Positions 54,598 to 64,000 of a DNA stretch of 64,000 nt are shown here, in pieces. Origin of the DNA: Pseudo-nitzschia pungens (taxonomy: Eukaryota > Bacillariophyta > Bacillariophyceae > Bacillariales > Bacillariaceae); NCBI GenBank assembly GCA_037355855.1, contig CM074759.1:5456001-5520000 (forward strand), in the 5' to 3' direction. The translations under genes were made by a program, and so were the position numbers. The notes below the pieces were generated by a model. The model had not been told where the DNA came from, searched no databases, and saw only the letters and a list, made by a program, of their open reading frames with translations. The number at the start of each line of letters is the position of its first letter. Within the stretch, counting starts at the first letter, position 1.

Positions 54598-55560
54598 AAT
54601 ACAGGGGGGGCAGCAAGCAGCAGCAACGCATGATAATACAAGAGGGGGGGACAGCAAGCAGCAAGCAGCAGCAACGCGTCGATAATACGGAGGGGGGGAC
54701 AGCAAGCAGCAGCAACGTGTTGAAAATACAAACGCGTCGATAATACAGGGGCGACAGCAAGCAGCAGCAACACGTCGATAATACAAACGCGTCGATAATA
54801 CAGGGGGGACAGCAAGCAGCGACGCGTCGATAATACAGGGGGGACAGCAAGCAGCGACGCGTCGATAATACAGGGGGGGGGGGACAGCAAGCAACAGCAA
54901 CGCGTCGATAATACATTATTCGTACGTGCCGTCACGTACTTTACGTAAGCAGCAAACAGCAAACAGCAGCAACGCGTCGATAATAGGGGGGGGGGGGACA
55001 GCAAGCAGCAACGCGTCGATAATACATTATTCGTACGTGCCGTCACGTACTTTACGTAAGCAGCAAACAGCAAACAGCAGCAACGCGTCGATAATAGGGG
55101 GGGGGGGGACAGCAAGCAGCAACGCGTCGATAATACAGGGGGGGGGACAGCAAGCAGCAACCAACGCGTCGATAATACAGGGGGGGACAGCAAGCAGCGA
55201 CGCGTCAATAATACAGGGGAGCAAGCAGCAACGCGTCGATAGTACAGGGGGGAACAACGCGTCGATGGGGGTAACCAGGCGCCATTTAAAGTGGCGCTGA
55301 CAGCCACTTATTCGTACGTGCCGTCACGTACTTTACGTAAGCAGCAAACAGCAAACAGCAACAACGCGTCGATAATAGGGGGGGGGGGGACAGCAAGCAG
55401 CGACGCGTCGATAATACAGGGGAGCAAGCAGCAACGCGTCGATAGTACAGGGGGGGGGGACAGCAAGCAGCAACGCGTCGATAATACAGGGGGGGGGCAG
55501 CAAGCAGCAAGCAGCAACGCGTCGATAATACAGGGGGGACAGCAAGCAGCAGCTGCGCGT
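54598..55560 (+). repeat. Second array of the G-rich minisatellite
   Basis: Units have the same GCAACGCGTCGATAATACAG-G(n)-ACAGCAAGC core as 52446-53515, interspersed three times with a TTCGTACGTGCCGTCACGTA segment followed by CTTTACGTAAGCAGC (about 54917, 55028 and 55310). Confidence 0.85.
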
Positions 55561-55637
55561 TAAATCACTAGAGCTGAGTACCGTACGAATAAGTGGCTGT
55601 CAGCGCCACTTTAAACGGCGCCTTTACTGGTAATTAC

Positions 55638-55945
55638 CGGTACCGTAAGATTTAAAGCAGGAATTGACGGTACGTACGAATAAGTGGCTGTCAGCGCCAT
55701 TTAAAGTGGCGCTAGTGCAAGTAACCTTAATTAACCTTACTACAAAATTCTTATCAGCTGTCCCCCGGTTCGCCACTTTAAACGGCGCCTTTACTGGTAC
55801 CGGTACCGTAAGATTTAAAGCAGGAATTGACGGTACGTACGAATAAGTGGCTGTCAGCGCCATTTAAAGTGGCGCTAGTGCAAGTAACCTTAATTAACCT
55901 TACTACTAAATTCTTATCAGCTGTCCCCCGGTTCTAGGGACAGCT
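55638..55945 (+). repeat. Tandem duplication of about 160 bp
   Basis: The block from GGTACCGTAAGATTTAAAGC through TTCTTATCAGCTGTCCCCCG occurs twice (from about 55639 and from about 55801) with nearly identical sequence. Confidence 0.8.
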
Positions 55946-56658
55946 GATACCGGTAGGAATTCTGTAGTAGCGGGTATGTATACATCGTCCTTGTCATCAA
56001 ATTAAAGGAATTTGGAGGCTTTAATACAAGGCTTAAGTTCAAATTGATACAAGGCTTATTCAAATTATTACTGTGTCGTTAATTTGGCTGCTTTACCTAT
56101 TTAATATTAGTACGTACATACCGAATAAGTGGCTATCAGCGACACTTTGAATGGCGCGTATACCTTGTACGTCTATAGTACGAAGTAGTAATAGCCTAAG
56201 CGCTACATTGATAGGCTTGAGTACATTTTTTAATATTATTATCTAACTTATTTAATTATGATATAACCCACTTAGAGCTTAATTGTGAAATCGTGCGTAA
56301 TTAAATCCAATCGTACGTAATTAAATCCAATCGTACGTAATATTAATTACGTACGTAATTAATTAATTACGTACGTAATTAAATCCAATCGTACGTAATT
56401 TTAATTAATTACGTAAAAAACCCCAATTTTTAGTTTCCCGGTTCCCCCTTTTTTAAATTTGAATCGTGGCGATTTTTTTCATGAACGTTACTTATCTCGT
56501 TCTACGTATTAATACGTAAATCACACGTTGATATATGTAGTATGTACGGTAAGTTCATATGTATCATTTTGAAAAAACTTAACCTGTCACGCGGTGCGCA
56601 CGTTTTTCTATTTCCGACCGCTCCTGCTGTTTTTTGTTGTATATCCCTTTAACGGTAG

Positions 56659-56935
56659 AGTGTCCTCAACGATTGTCCTCAAAACTGTCCTCAAAACGAT
56701 TGTCCTCAAAACATGTCCTCAACAATTTTGTCCTCAACAGACTGTCCTCAACCATTATGTCCTCAACAATTATGTCCTCAACGTTTTGTCCTCAACCTCT
56801 ATGACTTCAACGTTGAGGTTGAGGACAAAACGTTGAGGACATAATTTTTGAGGACATAATGGTTGAGGACAGTCTGTTGAGGACAAAATCGTTGAGGACA
56901 CGTTTTGAGGACAGTTGTTGAGGACCAAGATTTCA
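56659..56935. repeat. Long hairpin built of TGTCCTCAAC units
   Basis: About twelve units of (T)GTCCTCAA(C) on the left (56661-56797) are followed, after a loop of about 15 nt, by their inverted counterparts (GTTGAGGACA, 56808-56930). Roughly 105 bp of stem pair almost perfectly. Confidence 0.85.
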
Positions 56936-57211
56936 GTTTAAAACCGTTAAATTATGGTCGCTCAGCACAATTAAAATTATAGTTAGTGACCCTGAGATTT
57001 TTGAGAATAGTCGGGCATACCGTACAATGCGCGTGAATATGGAAATTTTCCAAAAAAGCTTTTTTCCATAACGTTCCAGGAACCGACTCAATCGAATGAA
57101 CCCCCTAATCTACAATCTAGTCAATCAGATGACTCGGATTGCTCCAACTCAGATTGCTCCATGAGTCACTGGACGGCTTAACTGTGGGATTCATTCAATC
57201 ATGAGGCACTA

Positions 57212-57519
57212 TGTAACATGCTAGCGTAGGCTAGTAGTTACGAATCGATAATTAACTGAATCCCACATGGGAATCGAATATAGAAATATCCATATATGGA
57301 TATCCCGTATGTATGAACAAGCATGCAGAAGAGAGCGAGAACACGCTTAAGCTTACATACAGAATATATTATGTCATATACAGGGATGTAGATTACATAA
57401 AGAGGTTGCGATGACATCATCGCTCATTATTTCCTCTCTTTAATTTGAATCCCATCTCGTAAAGTGAAATAACACACAATTATTCATACTACTCCGAATT
57501 TCTACTTCAGAGTGTTACA
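57212..57519 (+). repeat. Isolated LTR related to 11762-12088
   Basis: The sequence runs TGTAACATGCTAGCGTAG...GTGTTACA and ends with ACTCCGAATTTCTAC before the terminus. No matching TSD is visible; the right flank is directly the broken pol of copy G. Confidence 0.6.
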
Positions 57520-57826
57520 GTTGAATGGTTTCCCCTATACGTGGCAGTGGGAATGGCTTCCTTTGAGTGGCTGCATTCATTTTTCAAAAGTCAGTGAGCA
57601 CCCGGATGTCCCCAGTTTTCTTGGGTTGGCAGAAGGTAGGGGATGTCAATGGTGAATCATCATCATGGGGGAGTTTCTCCAGTCACACAGCCTGTTGATT
57701 TTCTTCCGGAGTGCCTGTTCAAAGGCATGAGGTACCGAATAGTACCTCTGCCGGACCAGTTTGACCCCTGGTTGGAGTTCAATGGATACCGGTTCAATGT
57801 TTTTGAGTAGTCCCAGACCTCCTTCA
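57520..57826 (-). pseudogene. Gypsy copy G, RT segment of pol (left of F)
   Basis: The minus strand encodes the start of the RT domain of the A/B/D lineage in mixed frames, including an EVWDYSK-NRYPLNSNQGSN reading that parallels EAWDYSKISIRYPLNSNQGL in the same off-frame of A. It joins 60899-61443 across element F. The left edge abuts an isolated LTR. Confidence 0.8.
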
Positions 57827-58145
57827 TGTTACGGGCTGACGTAGGTACCCTACGAATCCAGCATATACTCCAATATGTATGATATTCATGTACATATACT
57901 GAATATTCAACGTACAAGAATACACATACAATTCAAACAAAGATTCCCATGACTCACTGATTATTGATATTATGCCCGACAAACAATTATATCATTGTTC
58001 GATCATTCATTCCATACTCAAGGAATCATTCCCATCTCGTAAAGTATTCAACCATTCTCTTTGGTAACACAATTTTTATAACAATTCATCTTTAAAATAC
58101 CTCTATCCCGTATTACTCCATCTAATTCTACCTTAGACCGCAACA
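57827..58145 (+). repeat. 5' LTR of element F
   Basis: This 319-bp repeat matches 60494-60591 plus 60781-60898 over its last 215 or so bp. It is followed by CAGTAATTACT, containing the palindrome AGTAATTACT. Confidence 0.8.
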
Positions 58146-58396
58146 CAGTAATTACTATTTGCTTTTGAAGTAGAAACAGAACCAACTCAGAACTGAATTC
58201 AAAAACAACTTTATCCTAAACAACAGGGATACATCGATACCCTGACAAGCAAAACCCTACGAAACAAGAACCGATTGAACATCGAAACGATCGCTATCTA
58301 TGAAATGCCAATACGAATCAATCGCACAACGAATCGATCGAACGCTCCACAAGCAATTCAAATCTCTGATCAATTGATACGACCGAACCAAGAAAC

Positions 58397-59419
58397 ATGG
58401 CAGGACTTTACAGAGATCCTCCAATCCCGTACAAGAGAGCCTTTGACAGCTCCAATCCCAAGCTTGTTATGCTAACAGTTTACAATCAAGATCAAGAAGA
58501 CAGCGTCAAAGTCCCTCTATTCACGAACGTCGATTTAGAAGAACTCCTGCATACAGAAGAAGCCTTTCTAAATGCAGCAGAAGATCTTGATCTATCAGCA
58601 AATAAATACATCAAATACTTTGGTCGATGCCTTTGTGTCGATGCCCAAACCAAGTGGAGAGCCTTAACAAGAAGCCAATGTGATTATCCATCTACAAGCA
58701 ATGGATATAACAGAGCTTTTGCGGCCTTCATCAAGCAAGAACATTGCAGTGCCGAAGATTCAAAAGACATCATGCACACTTATCTCCGAACTTGTAAAAA
58801 ACCAAGCAACGTTTCGTGCCAACACCATGCAAACCGAATGAAACAACTCTTCAAATACACTGCAAAGCTACAGGGTTTTGCAGCTGATCTAAACCACTTA
58901 CAACAGACGACAATCTTGCTCCACAGCTTCCCAAATGAATGGATTGAAGACTACTGCACAATCCATAGTGGAATCAGACAGCACACCACTGTGCAATTTA
59001 TAGTGGACCATATGAGCTCCCTCAATCGGTTGAGCAAGAGCAACTCCACCGACAATCCATACGATTCTGATATCAACAGCGTCAGCAATTCTGACAGCAA
59101 TCTAAACGCAGATAACGATTCAGACGCTGAAAGCAACAACAGCTCTAATTCAGACAGTAACAGCGACGCTGAGTCTGAAGAAGAACAAGAAAACAACAAC
59201 AATACCAGCAAGCGCAAGTACAACAACCCTTGCAGAATCCCCGGACACGATCACGATTGGTCCGATTGCCCAAAGAATAAATATTCCAAAGAAATAAGAG
59301 CAATAGCAGCAACAACAGTACTGCTTCGGCTCCTAACAAGGAAACTGGAAGCAATGAAAATGGCAGCACTGCTGCTTCCACCAATGAATCCTTCCAAGCC
59401 CATATCAGGCAAGCAATAG
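58397..59419 (+). CDS. Gag of element F
   Basis: This 340-residue ORF starts MAGLYRDPPIPYKRAFD, shared with the fragment at 12197. The middle is a helical capsid-like region (FGRCLCVDAQTKWRAL, then MKQLFKYTAKLQGF). A long Ser/Asn/Asp tract follows (about 215-270). A zinc-finger-like motif with CRIPGHDHDWSDC lies near 280, a pattern common in diatom retroelement Gag proteins. The C-terminal 50 residues look frame-altered (LLRLLTRKLEAMKM), so the true end may be disrupted. Confidence 0.75.
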   Translation: MAGLYRDPPIPYKRAFDSSNPKLVMLTVYNQDQEDSVKVPLFTNVDLEELLHTEEAFLNAAEDLDLSANKYIKYFGRCLCVDAQTKWRALTRSQCDYPSTSNGYNRAFAAFIKQEHCSAEDSKDIMHTYLRTCKKPSNVSCQHHANRMKQLFKYTAKLQGFAADLNHLQQTTILLHSFPNEWIEDYCTIHSGIRQHTTVQFIVDHMSSLNRLSKSNSTDNPYDSDINSVSNSDSNLNADNDSDAESNNSSNSDSNSDAESEEEQENNNNTSKRKYNNPCRIPGHDHDWSDCPKNKYSKEIRAIAATTVLLRLLTRKLEAMKMAALLLPPMNPSKPISGKQ

Positions 59420-60490
59420 AATCCTATTGCATGGAACATGGCGGCCGCATCGAAAGACACTATGACGGCAGCCTTAAATGGCAACCATAGCCACCACAAA
59501 ACAAATAACAATATAAGCATCATGATATCCACAGCACCGTGCCTTCAGCTCCACTGGACCTGAATGCCAGTACAGCACTGCTGTCTGGGAAGACGCATGG
59601 AGGCGAACTCCCAAATAAAAGAAGGGAAGGAATCTACAGAGATGAGCCCGGTTGCAAACAAAATGTTAGAACTAAATACAAATTGCGCTCAGTCCGATCC
59701 AACGTGACGGCAACAATCAACAAATAAAATAATAAAATATAAAGCAAGAGATCTGGACGCGGATCAACTTGCACGGGTACAGACGCTAACGCCATGAGCC
59801 ATGAATCATCAAGAATCAAATCGACAATAGCAATATCGATAAGGGTACAGACGCAAAACAAAAAAAAATAGGGTACAGCAGCAGCAATAACAAAGGCAAC
59901 CTTGTTCCGGACAAACAAATAGTCCACAGGGAGCTCCAAAGATAAAAGAGCAATCCCACAAAAACCATATTCAAAACCCACAGAGGTGCTCTGGAGTTAC
60001 AAAATTCGAAACTCCAATAGACTGCTGCAAACACACCCAAATAAAGACCGGCAAAGTATACGGCAAATCGCAACTGAATTTAACATCCATTCAACTGCTA
60101 ACAATGCGTCCCTTCTCTGCTTCACAACATACAATCGCAGACACGGCAAGCAACACATCCAACGCTCTGGCTTTTCACCTACCTTAACTCCTACTACAGG
60201 AGGTGTTTTTATGCCTACCGGTACAGAGCAATCGATTTCAAATCAATCGAACTCAAAATCAGCTCCACTACCTAAGAGAGGTCCATCACAGTTGGGGGAG
60301 GAAAAGAATTTTCTTTGACTCTTTTTCTATTTTTAACAATATTTCGTTATGAAACTCCAACAACCATTTCAAAGAACAAGAAACAAATCAAAGAACAAGA
60401 AACAAGTCTTCAATTCCTTCAGTGTCAAAGAACCTTCTTCAAGCCCGGTTCGATCTACAGTACCATATATCTTTCGAAATATTTCAAACA
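59420..60490. other. Internal region of F without pol
   Basis: Short ORFs only (for example 59986-60318). No motif of protease, RT or integrase is seen in either strand. Confidence 0.6.
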
Positions 60491-60493
60491 TTC

Positions 60494-60898
60494 AAACAAA
60501 GATTCCCATGACTCACCGATTATTGATATTATGCCCAACGAACAATTATATCATTGTTCGATCATTCATTCCATACTCAAGGAATCATTCCTGCCGTGCG
60601 CCAAAATACAGTCACGAGTGCACACGGGACTGGATTAAGGATAAGGATAAAAACAATCGGCGAGCCGATAGAATCCCCGATCTGGAGAGCTCTTAGAACT
60701 GTAGCAGATAGACTAACCACTAGAGCTCACAATTTGCATATCACTACTATTCTAATCACTAGTAGACCCGGGGTATGGCAATTCCCATCTCGTAAAGTAT
60801 TCAACCATTCTCTTTGGTAACACAATTTTTATAACAATTCATCTTTAAAATACCTCTATCCCGTATTACTCCATCTAATTCTACCTTAGACCGTAACA
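60494..60898 (+). repeat. Partial 3' LTR of element F, split by a solo LTR
   Basis: Identity with the 5' LTR begins at TTCAAACAAAGATTCCCATG; the first roughly 105 bp of the LTR are not recognisable here. The LTR resumes after the insertion at 60781 and ends CCGTAACA. Confidence 0.75.
60592..60780 (+). repeat. Solo LTR of the A/B/D gypsy lineage
   Basis: This 189-bp LTR runs TGCCGTGCGCC...GGGTATGGCA, flanked by the TSD ATTCC (60587-60591 and 60781-60785). No internal sequence remains, as expected from LTR-LTR recombination. Confidence 0.92.
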
Positions 60899-61443
60899 CT
60901 TCAAAGAGAGAAGGGAACTTCTTCAGCATTTGTTTCAAGGCGTCCTTGGACGCTTCCATGATTTCCAGGTCATCAACCATAGCGTTGATGTCCACCTTGG
61001 AGTAATCTGCATCCAAGATTTTGGATTGTCTCTCTTCCTCCTGCTGGAGGATTGGACTTTGTGTGTTGGCAAAGAATACTGCCTCACATTTGTCCGGGTC
61101 AGAGAGCTCCCCTATTCCCTTCATGGGAATGGTGTCTCCCTGCCATTCAATTGTTTGGGAGCTGTATTTGATATCCAGTCCCATTTGTCCTATCAGATTG
61201 GATCCTATGATCATGTTGTAGGGGACCTCCTTGTGGTGGTGATTTTCATCCACTTGGAAGGTCCATTTGATGGTCTTGGAGTTTGAAAATTCTATCAGTC
61301 TTAGTCCCACTGAAGCCGCAGACTTGATTTGAAATTTGCCCCCATAGGTGTTGTAGGTGACAGATCTCTGGTCTCGGTTCGCAAGTTGACTTCTGTTGAC
61401 AAAATGCCTTAGAATGATGGATTTGGAGCATCCGGTGTCCAGT
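60899..61443 (-). pseudogene. Gypsy copy G, protease segment of pol (right of F)
   Basis: The minus strand from 61443 encodes LDTGCSKSIILRHFVNRSQL, and further on a DPDKCEAVFFANTQSPIL block and KKFPSLFE, i.e. the protease and linker of the A/B/D lineage with a D-T-G active site in place of D-S-G. The reading continues at 57826. The right edge (61443) is an abrupt break into unrelated sequence. Confidence 0.85.
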
Positions 61444-62757
61444 ACTAGTTCACAAACAACCAAAACAGAAACAGGAGGAGTTAGCTTTCAAACTCCAACA
61501 ACAGGATCCAAAAGGACAGCACATTCTGCTAGAAGGTCGGCAAAGTCACAATGGTCGCCACACAGACGCCGCAATAGAAGGTCTTCACAGACGGGTAGTC
61601 TTCAGACGGGCAGTCTTCAGAATTTGGTGGACAGTCAACTGCTCAATCTTTTGCCACTCCTTCAGGCTTTGGTGGAGCAAGCTCTTCTGGTTTTGGTGGA
61701 TTTGCTGCAACTACTGCTTCGGGTTTTGGGTGGACAGTCTGTGGCAAGCTCATCTGCTGCAAGTTCATCGCAACCATCTTTTGCTTCGAGACAGTCATCG
61801 CAAACCATCTTTTGCTTCGAGACAGTCTGCTGCAAGTTCATTGCAACCATCTTTTGCTTCGACTGCCACAAGGTCATCCAACCATCTTTTGCTTCGAGAC
61901 AGTCTGCCACAAGCTCATCACAACCGAGACATTCTGCTGCAAGCTCATCGCAACCATCTTTTGCTTTGAGACAGTCATCTTTTGCTTCGACTGCCGCAAG
62001 GTTGTCACAACCACCTTTTGGAGAGGAGTCTGCTGCAAGCTCACAACCATATTTTGCTTTGACTGCTGCAAGCTCATCACAACCATCACAGCCATCTTTT
62101 CTCATTTGTGGAGGGGGAACTTTTGGTGGGCACGGTCAGCTTGCTAGAGTAAACTCTCCTGATGAGCAACACATTAGTAACAACCGTCCTGCAGCCAGTG
62201 AGCAAGGAACTGATCGTCAGGAGTCCAACAACCGTCAGGAGTCCATAGATCTTCCACCAGCCCCATCTCCGCCAAACCCGCTCCATCTCCGCCAGCTCCA
62301 TCACCGTCTCCATTTCAAGAACATAGTCAAAAAGAAATTGATGAGATGCTTGAGGACATTGAACTGCCAAATATTACTGTAGATTGGTTCTCACCGCCTG
62401 GAAATCCTGACCAGCGCAAGCCCCCATCACCCAGTCCTCTTGACCAGCGCAAGCCCCCACCACCCGGTCCTCTTGACCAGCAGCGCAAGCCCCCATCACC
62501 CGGACAGAAGCGCAACAAGGCACCACAGCCCACCAGTTCTGATGATGAGGATGAGTTTCCAAAACGTCCTCCTGGTCAATTTCGTAGAAATAGGCTTCGT
62601 GAAAGACTCCATGGCAAGGTTGGTACTCCTGGTAATCCTGTGTTCATCAGTACAACAGTATGTGTAGGGGACAAGAAGCTGAAATCTAATCACAATCCGA
62701 ACAGTGTTGTCATTGATGATATTCATACTAACATTTGGTCCAATAAATCGAAGTAAA
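61444..62757 (+). pseudogene. FG/Ser/Gln-rich ORF, frameshifted
   Basis: Switching frames gives an FG-rich stretch (ATPSGFGGASSSGFGGFAAT near 61660-61720), then several 14-residue repeats of the type SAASSSQPSFASRQ encoded by a 42-bp minisatellite (61745-62100), a linker, and an intact acidic/Pro-rich C-terminus (62310-62757) with EIDEMLEDIELPNITVDWF, PPSPSPLDQRKPPPP repeats and SSDDEDEFPKRPPG. The FG and Ser/Gln composition resembles nucleoporins, but composition alone is weak evidence. At least two indels break the frame. It converges with the LLYKD-family pseudogene, as ORF2 converges with ORF1 in H. Confidence 0.55.
61745..62100 (+). repeat. 42-bp minisatellite encoding SAASSSQPSFASRQ
   Basis: About seven degenerate units contain CTGCAAGCTCATCGCAACCA and TCTTTTGCTTCGAGACAGT. 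Indels between units change frame. Confidence 0.75.
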
Positions 62758-62774
62758 CTTTGTAAATTATATTT

Positions 62775-63540
62775 TATGCATATTTGTAAGTTGCCTGCTT
62801 GCCCTTTGTTTTTAATGTGTAAAAGTATTTTGATGGACGAATCTCTTGTTTAAAACCTTGTCACAGAATACATGCAGGGGGAAAGCTAAATATTTGTCTC
62901 TTGATTCCCATAGATCTTTCTTTTGACTTCCAAATTCCTCCACAATTCCATCTTCAATGTCTTTCAACAACAATTTCTGCTGTTCCGACCCCTGCCATTG
63001 AATATAGCCTTTGTAACTGTAATATGAAATGGGGTTGTTTGCAATAAATAATTCAAAAGCTTTTTGGTTGGCCTCTGCTCTTTGATTGCTGATTTGATTG
63101 TTTTGGGAAGGCTACTCAATCTACTTGAGAACCTACTGAAGTGATATTCCGCATATTCTGGATGCATCAAATATATTTCTTTTAGCGGTATTGTAATCCT
63201 CCAGTTATAGTCTTTGGGTTCAAGAGGAACTACTCCGTTCATTATATCTTTGTACAATAGTTTCTTTGCTTTTGAATTTGCCCATGGAATACTAGGTTCT
63301 TGGTAGACCATTACTAAAAAAAAAGCATCGGATCTCCTTCTTTGACAACCTTCAGAAAACTGGGCAGGGTCCAGTCATGGTGGAAACAAAATCTTCGTTT
63401 CCTGATTCATTGTCATGAAGATAACAAAACTCATACTCATTTCCTTTGCGGCCTAGAAGCACTATGTTGCTCCGATGCTGTGGATTCGGAAGTAATTGAA
63501 GAGGTTGATATATTTCTTAAGAGTTGTTGCTGCTTGAGCT
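62775..63540 (-). pseudogene. LLYKD-family pseudogene, homologue of H ORF1
   Basis: Read on the minus strand through several frames, it has FLKVVKEGDPMLFF, then AKKLLYKDIMNGVVPLE, LKEIYLMHPEYAEYHFSRF, GYIQWQGSEQQKLLLKDI and KQEIRPSKYFYTL. Each aligns with a block of the protein encoded at 28009-28803. At least three frameshifts and internal stops (upstream of 63312 and near 62995 and 62830) show decay. No H-type terminus is seen to its right within the window. Confidence 0.8.
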
Positions 63541-63639
63541 AAAAAAACCGATCCTGCTCTTAATTTCTGTGTTGTCGGCATTTTCACGGTTCACCGGAAA
63601 GTTGATGTTGATACGTGAGTATGAAGATATCCAGGGTGC

Positions 63640-64000
63640 TATGATCTGTGCTAAGGCTCCTGTGTAGGAGAGTGTACTGGGGCTACAGGCAGCAGCCTCC
63701 AGTAACTGACTAACAGGTGCTGAGGCTGAGTGCTAATTGGTAGCATACAGGCTTAGCAACAGGCTTAGACAACAGGCTTAGCAGCAGGCTTAGCAGCAGG
63801 CTTAGCAGCAGGCTTAGCAGCATGACCTATCCTGTTTAGTATGGATGCTAGCAAAATTACTAGGGTCGCCGCGTACGATTTGTACCATTTTTTAATTAAA
63901 TCGTACGTACCCCGAGTAAAAGCACCTTTTTATGGTGTAGCTAAATGCTACAGGGTTAGGGTTGCTAAGCCACGAGATATTGGTGGTGCCCCTCTTAACC
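63640..64000 (+). repeat. Fold-back arm with (AGGCTTAGCAGC)n, third copy
   Basis: It resembles 26750-27045 in the same orientation: CTGTGTAG, a run of about eight AGGCTTAGCA(G/A)C units, GTACGATTTGTACCA, then CTACAGGGTTAGGGTTGCTA and CACGAGATA. It is cut by the window end. Confidence 0.65.

Larger units (their letters stand above)
53830..57077. mobile_element. Giant fold-back element (about 3.2 kb)
   Basis: The outermost ends (GGAACATTATGGAAA with GGAAAATTTCCAT on the left, its inverse on the right at 57040-57077) match the MITE at 24536. Longer inner arms are also inverted: 53895-54430 against 55975-56630, including GAACGAGATAAGTAACGTTC, GGGGGAACCGGGAAACTAAA, ATTACGTACGATTGGATTT tandem units and GCCTCCAAATTCCTTTAATT. 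The core holds a second array of the G-rich minisatellite and duplicated GCGCC/GGCGC segments. The right arm has an extra hairpin (56659-56935). No ORF is supported. Confidence 0.75.
57827..60898 (+). mobile_element. Gag-only LTR retrotransposon F
   Basis: It begins TGTTACGGG and ends CCGTAACA, with the TSD CTTCA at 57822-57826 and 60899-60903. The 5' LTR is 57827-58145; the 3' LTR is partial (from about 60494) and carries a solo-LTR insertion. One Gag ORF is present and no protease, RT, RNase H or integrase is found in 59420-60490, so the element is non-autonomous. Superfamily cannot be assigned without pol. It interrupts copy G. Confidence 0.82.

Noticed and set aside
54499..55563. Leu/Cys/Pro-rich minus-strand ORFs and Ser/Asn/Gly-rich plus-strand ORFs
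   Set aside because: They read through the second minisatellite array and change with unit length; no conserved motif.
57827..57931. A complete 3' LTR for F beginning with TGTTACGGG near 60390
   Set aside because: No such start is present; only the last part of the LTR is recognisable there.

Overview
The window is nuclear DNA of a stramenopile, most likely a diatom. The evidence is a plastid-targeted double-domain co-chaperonin whose presequence has a diatom-type cleavage motif with Phe at +1, short GT-AG introns, and an abundance of Ty3/gypsy, LINE-like and DDE elements of kinds common in diatoms. No bacterial-style operon is present. Ordinary host genes are few: an unrecognised 678-residue ORF at 8645-10681, and a small gene island at 43.2-47.9 kb holding a homoserine O-acetyltransferase with one intron, a DUF1769-like gene with one intron and an apparent frameshift, and a Cpn20-type plastid co-chaperonin.

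The rest is a transposon graveyard with much nesting, most of it datable from target-site duplications (TSDs). From 1 to 7.8 kb, gypsy element A (TSD TGAGC) sits inside a LINE-like reverse transcriptase remnant on the opposite strand. From 11.8 to 23.3 kb, an LTR/gag fragment is followed by a 5'-truncated LINE-like element, which is split by gypsy element C (TSD CCAC), which is itself split by gypsy element B (TSD TTCAA). From 23.3 to 27.0 kb there are G-rich repeats, a MITE and fold-back elements.

From 27,081 to 41,861 lies the most unusual object: a 14.8-kb DNA transposon (H) with long inverted termini, a 3-bp TSD (CGG), an apparently intact DDE transposase and four other ORFs. It carries a nested gypsy element D (TSD GTTGT) that interrupts one of the ORFs; removing D and one TSD copy restores that frame exactly. 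Without D the transposon would be about 9.3 kb.

From 48.4 to 57.1 kb there is a MITE with a 3-bp TSD, a truncated gypsy copy E, an integrase pseudogene, and two fold-back structures (1.8 and 3.2 kb) that share one G-rich minisatellite. From 57.2 to 61.4 kb a broken gypsy pol copy (G) is split by a gag-only LTR element F (TSD CTTCA), whose 3' LTR is split by a solo LTR of the A/B/D family (TSD ATTCC). The right end holds a decayed FG/Ser-rich ORF convergent with a pseudogene of the same family as the first ORF of H, suggesting a second, decayed relative of H.

Two features recur across unrelated LTR families here: gag and pol lie in one frame separated by a single UGA (seen in the A/B/D lineage and in C), and a perfect AT-rich palindrome abuts the 5' LTR where a tRNA primer-binding site would be expected (seen in A/B/D/E, in C and in F).
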